NCBI GenBank assembly: GCA_938030845.1
Contig: CALHIC010000070.1
Coordinates: forward strand, 1-6,478
DNA from: an uncultured Oribacterium sp.
GTDB lineage: Bacteria; Bacillota; Clostridia; Lachnospirales; Lachnospiraceae
Length of the DNA stretch: 6,478 bases
Reading direction: 5' to 3'
In this document: in pieces, positions 1 through 5,496 of the stretch
How positions within the stretch are numbered: the first letter of the stretch is position 1
Layout: each line of letters starts with the position of its first letter
Notes under the pieces: model-generated
Seen by the model: the letters and a program-made list of their open reading frames with translations, nothing else
The model's database searches: none
What the model was told of the DNA's origin: nothing
Translations under genes and position numbers: made by a program

Positions 1-1
1 T

Positions 2-1786
2 GCCATCAATTATACCGGTATCACAAAAGATAGTGATTTTGATTTGGTAAAGGATTCCTGGCAAAATTTCGTAGAGGAAACCGATGCGGCCGGAAACAAG
101 GTGTACTTAATTCGTTACCGCGTTTTGGTAAATGTTGGAGCAAGAACCAATATTACTTTAAAGGATACTTTGGGAGAGGGAGCATTTTCCTACTACAGCA
201 GTGATGAACATCCCGTATCTATTCGTAAGGGTGTTTGGCAGAGAGGACAGTATGTCAATGGAAACTGGGTTGCTGATGAAGTAAACGGTAAGAACTTTGA
301 CATTCGTAATTCTCAGAAGACAGGTCCTGCTACCCAGAACACAGCACTGGAAGCGCAGTATAAAGCTGCTGTAGGTAAGAAGACCTTTACTTTAAATCTT
401 GGAAATACAGCTGCCAATGAAGGCTTTGAAATTGTTTACTATGCAAAGGTTGACGGAAAGCCTGTAACAAACTTTAATTATCACAATGAGGTTGAATTGG
501 ACTCCGACGGAAACGGTGGAAAGCCGTTGAAGAAGGAATACAATGTTAATGTACAGAGCGCAGGAGGCGAAGCTTCCGGTGACACCTTTAAGATTAAGTT
601 AAAGAAGGTGAATGAAGATCAGAAGGCCTTGGCCGGTGCAGTATTCAGTGTAAGCAACAGTGAGGGAGCTGAGGTGGGTAGATTAACCACTGATGCAAAC
701 GGAGAAGCTATTCTTTCCGGCTTGTTAAGAGGAGACTATACCGTTAAGGAGATTCAGGCTCCTGCAGGATATATTTTATCCGATGACAGCTATAGTGTAA
801 AAGCGGATATGTTCGATGTGGCTAAGGTTGCAAGCCTTACCGTTGTAAACAATAAGGCGGAAGCAAAGAGAAATCTCTATGTGACCAAGAAGTGGGTAGA
901 TGCAGGAGATAAGGCACAAAGCAGACCGAAGCAGGTAACTGTAGAGCTTCTTCGTAACGGAGAGGTTATCGGCGTAACGCAGGAGTTAAGCCAGGCAAAT
1001 GCTTGGAAGACTTCCTTCTCCGACCTCCCAAAGTATGACGAAAACAGTAAGGCTTACAGCTATACAATTCGTGAAAAAGCAGTGGAGGGATATGCTCCGG
1101 CTATTTCCGGAACACAGGAGCTTGGCTTTACCTTAACCAATACTATCAGCAATAAGATTTCCATTCCTGTTACCAAGGTATGGAGCGGAAAGGGAGATCA
1201 TCCCTCATCCGTAACCGTTCGCCTTTTAGCAGACGGAAAGGAAATTGCTAAGCAGGATCTTTATGCCAACAATAACTGGCAGTACACCTTTACCAATCTG
1301 GAGAGAAGCAAGAATGGTAAGGAGATTCAATATACCGTTACAGAGGATGCGGTAGCAGGCTATACCACTAAGATTAGCGGAGATGCTGCAACAGGCTATC
1401 TCAATGTAATTACCAATACCAAAGTTAGCCAGGATCCTAACGCTCCGGGTAATAAGGGCGGCGGAAACGGCGGCGGAAATGGCGGCGGAACTCCAAGCAG
1501 AAGCAATAACCGTGGAGGAAGTAATAAACCCAATACTCCCGGATCTGTATTGGATGCTTCCAGAGAGCCGGGCGGCAGCCAGGATAAGGCTCAGGGCAAG
1601 AACGGTTCCGTATTAAACGCCAGCAGAAACAAGAAGGCTGACGGTTCCGTATTGGATGCATCTCGTTCCACATCTACCGGCGACAACAGCAGAGCCCTTC
1701 AGTATCTTGCATTATTTGCAACCACCGGAGTAGGACTTTTTGCTTGGGTATTGGCCGAGAAGAAAAGAAAGAAAGCTGAGAAGTAA
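2..1786 (+). CDS. Cna-B/SpaA-domain surface adhesin, wall-anchored (5' end outside window)
   Basis: Three-prime part of a surface adhesin. The frame is open from the first base pairs, and the TTG at 44 aligns inside the homologous domain of the next gene, so it is not the true start; 594 residues are visible. Visible residues 1-190 are an N3-like adhesin domain ending in a YHNEVELDSDGNG strand. Residues 195-285 are a SpaA-type prealbumin-fold domain (IKLKKV, YTVKEIQAPAGY, VVNN). Residues 290-382 and 384-473 are two Cna-B domains, each with the usual Lys (VTKKW, VTKVW), Glu (YTIRE, YTVTE) and Asn (LTNT, ITNT) expected to form an intramolecular isopeptide bond. Then come a Gly/Asn linker (486-497), three VLxAxR motifs, TGD (559-561), a hydrophobic segment and the tail EKKRKKAEK. 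This is the layout of a sortase-anchored protein exported to the cell wall, but no LPXTG is present. It is a diverged paralogue of the gene at 2016. The ligand is unknown. Domain calls are firm; covalent anchoring is inferred. Confidence 0.9.
   Translation, partial: AINYTGITKDSDFDLVKDSWQNFVEETDAAGNKVYLIRYRVLVNVGARTNITLKDTLGEGAFSYYSSDEHPVSIRKGVWQRGQYVNGNWVADEVNGKNFDIRNSQKTGPATQNTALEAQYKAAVGKKTFTLNLGNTAANEGFEIVYYAKVDGKPVTNFNYHNEVELDSDGNGGKPLKKEYNVNVQSAGGEASGDTFKIKLKKVNEDQKALAGAVFSVSNSEGAEVGRLTTDANGEAILSGLLRGDYTVKEIQAPAGYILSDDSYSVKADMFDVAKVASLTVVNNKAEAKRNLYVTKKWVDAGDKAQSRPKQVTVELLRNGEVIGVTQELSQANAWKTSFSDLPKYDENSKAYSYTIREKAVEGYAPAISGTQELGFTLTNTISNKISIPVTKVWSGKGDHPSSVTVRLLADGKEIAKQDLYANNNWQYTFTNLERSKNGKEIQYTVTEDAVAGYTTKISGDAATGYLNVITNTKVSQDPNAPGNKGGGNGGGNGGGTPSRSNNRGGSNKPNTPGSVLDASREPGGSQDKAQGKNGSVLNASRNKKADGSVLDASRSTSTGDNSRALQYLALFATTGVGLFAWVLAEKKRKKAEK
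1457..1492 (+). repeat. Three 12-bp tandem repeats coding GGGN linker
   Basis: Three near-perfect copies of GGCGGCGGAAAY lie head to tail inside the first adhesin gene, the third differing at its end (AACT). They encode a flexible Gly-Gly-Gly-Asn linker between the last Cna-B domain and the wall-proximal tail. The unit is a multiple of three, so gain or loss of copies would change linker length without breaking the frame. Confidence 0.8.
1541..1684 (+). other. Triple VLxAxR motif plus TGD sorting-type signal (first adhesin)
   Basis: This coding segment holds GSVLDASR (1541-1564), GSVLNASR (1604-1627) and GSVLDASR (1643-1666), then STSTGD ending at 1684. A hydrophobic helix and a Lys/Arg tail follow directly. 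TGD in front of a membrane helix and basic tail matches the end of an LPXTG-type sorting signal, but the Leu-Pro is missing. The motif starts are 21 and then 13 codons apart, so this is not a strict tandem repeat. The role of the motifs is unknown. Confidence 0.75.
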
Positions 1787-1812
1787 AACGCAGTTTTCGC
1801 CCCATGAAAATG

Positions 1813-1845
1813 GCAGGAAGCATAATTACTATGCAGGAAGCATAA
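1813..1845 (+). repeat. 13-bp direct repeat downstream of first adhesin
   Basis: GCAGGAAGCATAA occurs at 1813-1825 and again at 1833-1845, just upstream of the terminator hairpin. Between the copies, GCATA-attac-TATGC (1820-1834) forms a short inverted repeat. No function is evident; it may be a small local duplication. Confidence 0.6.
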
Positions 1846-1849
1846 AGGA

Positions 1850-1881
1850 AAAACCGTCTAAGATTTCTTAGGCGGTTTTTT
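1850..1881 (+). terminator. Rho-independent terminator of first adhesin gene
   Basis: AAAACCGTCTAAGA (1850-1863) pairs with TCTTAGGCGGTTTT (1866-1879) with a single G-U wobble. The innermost pairs probably open into a small loop, and the hairpin runs into six T residues (1876-1881). It lies 64 bases after the stop codon and should end transcription before the next adhesin gene. Confidence 0.88.
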
Positions 1882-1944
1882 CATATAGCAAATAATTATT
1901 TAAAATCCCTGTATTAATTCTTTAAAAAAACTTATTTTTTCACC

Positions 1945-1972
1945 TTGAACTTTTAAGAAAATATGCTAGAAT
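1945..1972 (+). promoter_or_regulatory. Sigma-A-type promoter with extended -10 for second adhesin gene
   Basis: TTGAAC (1945-1950) is a five-of-six match to the -35 box. After 16 bases comes TAGAAT (1967-1972), a five-of-six -10 box preceded by TGC (1964-1966), the extended -10 element. An A/T tract (about 1923-1940) lies just upstream and could act as an UP-like element. Transcription would start near 1979, giving a leader of roughly 37 bases. Confidence 0.75.
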
Positions 1973-2002
1973 AGCGAGTGACGCTAAAATTAAGTATTTT
2001 TT

Positions 2003-2010
2003 AAGGAGAA
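2003..2010 (+). promoter_or_regulatory. Ribosome binding site of second adhesin gene
   Basis: AAGGAGAA is a near-ideal Shine-Dalgarno sequence, with 7 bases between the last G of AGGAG and the ATG at 2016. It fixes the start directly before a clear signal peptide. Confidence 0.85.
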
Positions 2011-2015
2011 GAAAT

Positions 2016-4502
2016 ATGAAAGCTAAGAGACAGATTTTGTCCCTTTTGCTGGTTCTTTTAATGGTATGGCAGGGATTTTCCTATGCCAATGCCGAAACCG
2101 GTACTAGCGGGGGAACAACTGTAGTGGCAAGCGGAAGTACAGGGACCGGTACAGAAGCTTCAGCAGCAAGCAGCAGCACAATTTCCGGAGCCGGCACCGG
2201 AAGTACAAGCGGAAAGGCAATTGAAAATGCTTTATCCGATGTAGAACTGTTTGTAGACGGAAAGGCTCTGAAGGAGGGTAGCAGTTTTGCCAACTATCAG
2301 AGTATGCAATTTAAAGCCACCATCAAGGTTCAGGACTTAAATATTCAAGAGGGAGACTATATCTCTATTCAGCTTCCCAAAGAATTAAAGTCCTCCGACT
2401 TGAGCTTTAATATTCCGGGAGATAACGGAAAGATTCTGGCCAAGGGAGAGTATAATCAGGCGACCAAGGAAATGCGTATTGTGTTTACCAAGGATGCTGA
2501 ACATTACAGCGGTACGGACGGTAGTGTATTTTTTAATACGGAAATCGACAAGGAAGTCGTAAAAGCCGATACCAAAACTCCATTGGAACTTAAGGTAAAC
2601 GGAAAGACCGTAATTAACCATAATGTGGACTACCAGATTATCGGGAAAGAGAATCCTGTAAGCTTTTGGAAGAGCCGTGACAGAAAGCTGGTTGAACTGG
2701 TAGACCAGGACGGAAATACCCATTACTTAATTCATTACACGGTTTCCCTTGATGCTCGCCATATCGAGAAGGTACAGGGGGCTACGGATTATGAGAATGT
2801 TGTTTTCACCGATACCTTACAAAGTGATGCACTTAGTTACTTTGATGTAAAGCATCATTTTACGGATGCAAATCTTAAGCAGTCCGATATTGACACTTAT
2901 GCTCCTATCTTAAGAACAGGAATCTGGCGTTCCGGACAGTGGCAGAACGGTGTTTGGGTAAGCGCTCCGGATGATACGGATGCGAATCGGGGCCCATTCT
3001 GGAGTCTTCGTGACAAGCAGAACTATACAGCAGAATCTTCCAAAGACTTTTTTACTCCGAAGTATTCTGCGGATGGACGAAGCTTTACCTATACTATCGG
3101 AAAGCTGAATCCGGATGACGGCTTCTTCTTCAGCTATTATGTTGAGATAAATGAAGCATTTAAAAATGGTACTATTTATAAAAACCAGGCAAAGCTTACC
3201 GGTGACGGAATTGTCAGCAGAGAGCAGATTAGAGATTTTGAAGTCAGCGAAGCCGGCGGTTTCTTAAACGGAAAAACCTTCAGCCTTCAGGTTAAGAAAT
3301 TTGGAGATGACGGGGAAGCTCTGCAGGGGGCTAAGTTTACTTTAGTTAATCCTAAGACTAAATATACAAAGACCATTGTGACCGATGAGAACGGTATTGC
3401 AAAGTTGGAAAATGTTTTCAAGGCCGACTATGTATTGACCGAGGTGGAGGCTCCGGAAGGCTACGAGTTGGATTCCACACCTCGCACCATCAGCAAAGAG
3501 GATTTTGAGAATTCCATTGCAAAGGGTGCTACCGTGGAAGTGGAAATGCTGAATAAGAAGAAGGAAGTTCTTGCCAAGGAAACCAATCTTTCTGTAAAGA
3601 AGGTATGGGTATTGGATCCGGCTCTTGCAACCAATAAGCCTGAAAAGGTAGTGGTATCCGTTTTAAAGAACGGCGTTAAGGATGAGAATCTTACTGTTGA
3701 GTTATCCGCAGCCAACGGCTGGAAGGCAAGCTTCTCCAATCTTCCTAAGCAGGATGCCAATGGAAAGGAAATTGTTTATACGGTTTCCGAAGAGGAAGTA
3801 GCAGGCTTTAAGGCGGCTATTTCCGGATCAGAAAAGACAGGATTCACCATCAGCAACTATAACGGTTCCAGAGTGGTAATTCCAGTGACCAAGATTTGGC
3901 AGGGTAAAGGTGCTCACCCCGACCATTTGAACGTACAGCTTTTTGCTAACGGAGAGAAGGTAGCTACCTATACCTTAAATAAGGCTAACGGTTGGCAGCA
4001 TAGCTTTGATATGCCGAAGTTTGATGCAAACGGTAAAGAAATCCGTTATACCGTTACGGAGGATAGCGTTGCCGGCTATACAGCAACAACACAGAGCAAT
4101 CCTGCTACCGGCTATGTCAATGTGTTTGTAAATAAGAAAAATGACGATACTCCTACCCCCAATGGTGGAGGCGGCAGAAATGGCGGCGGCGGAAACGGTG
4201 GAGGAAACTCCCCCAGTCCAAGTCCTTCACAGCCAAATCCAAGAGGCGGAGATGTATTGAATGCGAACCGTACTCCTGCCGGAAATCCGGATGTTATTAC
4301 TGCGGATGGAGCGGTACTTGGTGCAGAGAGAAATGCACAGCAGAATGCTGAGCCGGGTGCTGTTCTGGGCGCTGATCGTGGACAGACCAAAACCGGAGAC
4401 AGCAGTGCAATGCTTCTGTACTTTGCACTCTTTAGCTTAACCGGACTGGGCTTTGCTACAGCGCTGGTTTACGGCAAAAAGAGAAAGACCGCGAAGAGAT
4501 AA
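2016..4502 (+). CDS. Cna-B/SpaA-domain surface adhesin with MSCRAMM-like N2/N3 head, complete
   Basis: A complete 828-residue surface protein. Residues 1-26 are a signal peptide: a basic start (MKAKR), a Leu-rich core and a likely cut after YANA. Residues 27-68 are a Ser/Thr/Gly/Ala-rich stretch. Residues about 70-208 resemble the N2 Ig-like adhesin domain (IQEGDYISIQLPKEL). Residues about 210-400 resemble N3, ending YKNQAKLTGDGI. Residues 418-514 are a SpaA-type domain (LQVKKF, YVLTEVEAPEGY, MLNKK). Residues 520-615 and 618-708 are two Cna-B domains with Lys/Glu/Asn isopeptide candidates (VKKVW, YTVSE, ISN; VTKIW, YTVTE, VNK). After a Gly/Asn linker come three VLxAxR motifs, TGD (793-795), a membrane helix and the tail YGKKRKTAKR. 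The head layout follows the staphylococcal ClfA/Sdr type, suggesting binding of a host or bacterial ligand that cannot be named here. It has its own promoter and terminator. The anchoring signal lacks LP. It is a paralogue of the upstream gene, and no YPK-type pilin motif is seen. Confidence 0.93.
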   Translation: MKAKRQILSLLLVLLMVWQGFSYANAETGTSGGTTVVASGSTGTGTEASAASSSTISGAGTGSTSGKAIENALSDVELFVDGKALKEGSSFANYQSMQFKATIKVQDLNIQEGDYISIQLPKELKSSDLSFNIPGDNGKILAKGEYNQATKEMRIVFTKDAEHYSGTDGSVFFNTEIDKEVVKADTKTPLELKVNGKTVINHNVDYQIIGKENPVSFWKSRDRKLVELVDQDGNTHYLIHYTVSLDARHIEKVQGATDYENVVFTDTLQSDALSYFDVKHHFTDANLKQSDIDTYAPILRTGIWRSGQWQNGVWVSAPDDTDANRGPFWSLRDKQNYTAESSKDFFTPKYSADGRSFTYTIGKLNPDDGFFFSYYVEINEAFKNGTIYKNQAKLTGDGIVSREQIRDFEVSEAGGFLNGKTFSLQVKKFGDDGEALQGAKFTLVNPKTKYTKTIVTDENGIAKLENVFKADYVLTEVEAPEGYELDSTPRTISKEDFENSIAKGATVEVEMLNKKKEVLAKETNLSVKKVWVLDPALATNKPEKVVVSVLKNGVKDENLTVELSAANGWKASFSNLPKQDANGKEIVYTVSEEEVAGFKAAISGSEKTGFTISNYNGSRVVIPVTKIWQGKGAHPDHLNVQLFANGEKVATYTLNKANGWQHSFDMPKFDANGKEIRYTVTEDSVAGYTATTQSNPATGYVNVFVNKKNDDTPTPNGGGGRNGGGGNGGGNSPSPSPSQPNPRGGDVLNANRTPAGNPDVITADGAVLGAERNAQQNAEPGAVLGADRGQTKTGDSSAMLLYFALFSLTGLGFATALVYGKKRKTAKR
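2094..2219 (+). other. Low-complexity Ser/Thr/Gly/Ala stalk in second adhesin
   Basis: About 40 residues directly after the predicted signal-peptide cleavage site consist almost only of Ser, Thr, Gly, Ala and Val, with no predicted fold. Such a stretch could be a flexible or glycosylated N-terminal extension. The equivalent part of the upstream paralogue is outside the window, so whether it is shared cannot be seen. Confidence 0.6.
4161..4208 (+). repeat. Gly/Asn-rich linker repeat (NGGG type) in second adhesin
   Basis: The codons read NGGGGR-NGGGG-NGGGN: three degenerate 15-18 base units at the place that corresponds to the 12-bp repeats of the upstream paralogue. They separate the Cna-B domains from the wall-proximal tail. 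The DNA copies are less alike than in the first gene. Confidence 0.65.
4254..4400 (+). other. Triple VLxAxR motif plus TGD sorting-type signal (second adhesin)
   Basis: VLNANR (4254-4271), VLGAER (4314-4331) and VLGADR (4362-4379) are followed by GQTKTGD, ending at 4400, and then by the membrane helix. The motif starts are 20 and 16 codons apart. In both paralogues the third copy ends only three or four residues before TGD, so the arrangement is conserved although the spacers are not. No canonical LPXTG occurs. Confidence 0.75.
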
Positions 4503-4516
4503 TATAAAATTATTTA

Positions 4517-4566
4517 AGAAGGGTCTGTAAAAAATCATTTGATTTTTTGCAGACTCTTCTTTTTTT
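4517..4566 (+). terminator. Long Rho-independent terminator of second adhesin gene
   Basis: The arms at 4517-4537 and 4540-4560 are complementary over all 21 positions with two G-U pairs, around a nominal two-base loop that would open slightly. A run of seven T residues (4560-4566) follows. It begins 14 bases after the stop codon. The stem is longer than usual and has a central A/T block. Confidence 0.9.
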
Positions 4567-4786
4567 ATGCTCGAATGAAGCTTTCTCTTTTTTACGCTCT
4601 ATGCGCTTTGTTAAAAACATGTTAAAATAACATTTCAACGATTTTGTGTTTTATCGATGATAGAAAGAAATTAAAGGTCAGATAGCAATTTCATAAATAG
4701 ATGACAATTACAGGAAACAATAGTGCTTTAAATAATGAAACAATATTTTAAAAATCAAGATAGTAATTAAAAAAGAGTAGATAGTA
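4567..4786 (+). other. AT-rich intergenic region before the antiporter gene
   Basis: About 220 bases without a credible gene. The stretch is A/T-rich and must hold the antiporter promoter if the gene has its own, yet no convincing -35/-10 pair with normal spacing was found. It contains a perfect short inverted repeat ATGTTA-aaa-TAACAT (4619-4633) and several TAAAAT-like tracts. No riboswitch or small RNA was recognised. Confidence 0.5.
4619..4633 (+). promoter_or_regulatory. Short palindrome, possible operator
   Basis: ATGTTA and TAACAT flank AAA, giving a perfect inverted repeat with 6-base arms about 170 bases before the antiporter start. The size fits a repressor half-site pair, but chance is likely in such A/T-rich DNA. 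Confidence 0.25.
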
Positions 4787-4793
4787 GGGGAGG
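4787..4793 (+). promoter_or_regulatory. Ribosome binding site that sets the antiporter start at 4801
   Basis: GGGGAGG lies 7 bases before the ATG at 4801 but only 1 base before the in-frame TTG at 4795. Normal spacing therefore picks ATG 4801, giving a protein that begins MEGNLNQ. Confidence 0.8.
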
Positions 4794-4800
4794 TTTGGCT

Positions 4801-5496
4801 ATGGAGGGAAATCTGAATCAAATGCTATTGATGTGGGGAATAGTCATTTTCTTCAGCGTGTTTTTGAAAAAGCTCTCTGTAAGAATGGGCCTTCCCATGC
4901 TTTTGGCCTTCCTTTTTTTAGGCATCGTCTTCGGTAGTGACGGTGTTTTTAAAATTCCTTTTGAAAACTATTCTTTGGCTGAAAATATTTGCAGCTTCGG
5001 TTTGATATTTATTATGTTCTCCGGCGGTTTTGGAACCAGCTGGAAAGAGGCAAAGCATGTTTCCAAGGAAGCAATGGTTTTATCCACTTTGGGCGTAGTC
5101 CTAACGGCGGTGGCTGTAGGGCTTTTCTGTATGTTGGCGTTTAAGATAAGTTTTTCCTGGGGACTATTGCTGGGCTCTGTAATTGGCTCTACCGATGCGG
5201 CTTCCGTCTTTTCCATTCTGCGTTCTCGAAAACTGAATTTAAAGGATAGAACAGCCTCCTTACTGGAGTTTGAATCAGGAAGTAACGATCCCATGTCCTA
5301 TATGATGACCTTAATTTCCATGCTGATGATTCAGGGAGAGCTATCCTTCGGACAGATGCTCGGCATGCTCTTTGCTCAGGTTTTCTGGGGTTTATCCGTA
5401 GGTTTTGTAGTGCCCTGCTTACCCAGTATCTTATGCGTAAGGTGGATGTCTCCGGAGATGGCTTCGACTTTGTCTTTGTCTTGGGATCGGCAGTAA
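4801..5496 (+). CDS. Antiporter N-terminal fragment (ion-binding half)
   Basis: As read, this frame gives 231 residues from ATG 4801. The first about 204 belong to the antiporter, with several hydrophobic helices (roughly 7-21, 30-47, 60-77, 88-112, 114-136). STDAASVFS contains Asp132, and ESGSNDPMS contains Asn162-Asp163, the ND pair typical of CPA1 exchangers. After the frameshift the last about 27 residues (PCLPSILCVRW onward) resemble nothing in the family and end at a stop at 5494-5496. The product would lack the later helices and the regulatory domains, so it is unlikely to work alone. Confidence 0.6.
   Translation: MEGNLNQMLLMWGIVIFFSVFLKKLSVRMGLPMLLAFLFLGIVFGSDGVFKIPFENYSLAENICSFGLIFIMFSGGFGTSWKEAKHVSKEAMVLSTLGVVLTAVAVGLFCMLAFKISFSWGLLLGSVIGSTDAASVFSILRSRKLNLKDRTASLLEFESGSNDPMSYMMTLISMLMIQGELSFGQMLGMLFAQVFWGLSVGFVVPCLPSILCVRWMSPEMASTLSLSWDRQ
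5412..5415 (+). other. Site of the antiporter frameshift
   Basis: The family-like reading switches frame here: codon GTG (5410-5412, Val) belongs to the first frame and GCC (5412-5414, Ala) to the second, sharing base 5412. One missing G (GTGGCCCTG) or one missing C (GTGCCCCTG) explains it. A switch at the GGGG run (5387-5390) is less likely, because it would replace SVGFVV by an arginine-containing stretch in a membrane helix. Confidence 0.7.

Noticed and set aside
44..46. TTG as the start of the first adhesin
   Set aside because: The frame is open upstream, and the upstream residues (INYTGITKDSDFDLVKDSW) align with VDYQIIGKENPVSFWKSRD of the paralogue, so the gene is cut by the window edge.
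1437..1673. Minus-strand open frame opposite the Gly-rich tail of the first adhesin
   Set aside because: It is rich in Arg, Pro and Cys as expected for the complement of Gly/Asn-rich codons, has no ribosome binding site, and lies fully inside a strong gene.
2081..4390. Four minus-strand open frames inside the second adhesin gene
   Set aside because: All are antisense to a well-supported gene with clear domains. Their products are low-complexity (Pro/Val/Leu or Phe/Pro runs) and match no family I know.
2016..4502. Sortase-assembled pilus backbone protein
   Set aside because: Cna-B and SpaA domains are shared with pilins, but no YPK-type pilin motif, canonical LPXTG or neighbouring pilus sortase is visible. 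The N2/N3-like head fits a monomeric adhesin better.
4968..5294. Minus-strand open frame inside the antiporter
   Set aside because: It is antisense to the conserved TDAA/ESGSNDP region and has no initiation signal; it is a shadow frame.
5400..5435. Programmed -1 ribosomal frameshift in the antiporter
   Set aside because: No X XXY YYZ slippery heptamer and no obvious downstream pseudoknot at the switch. Related antiporters are single-frame, so a mutation or sequencing error is simpler.
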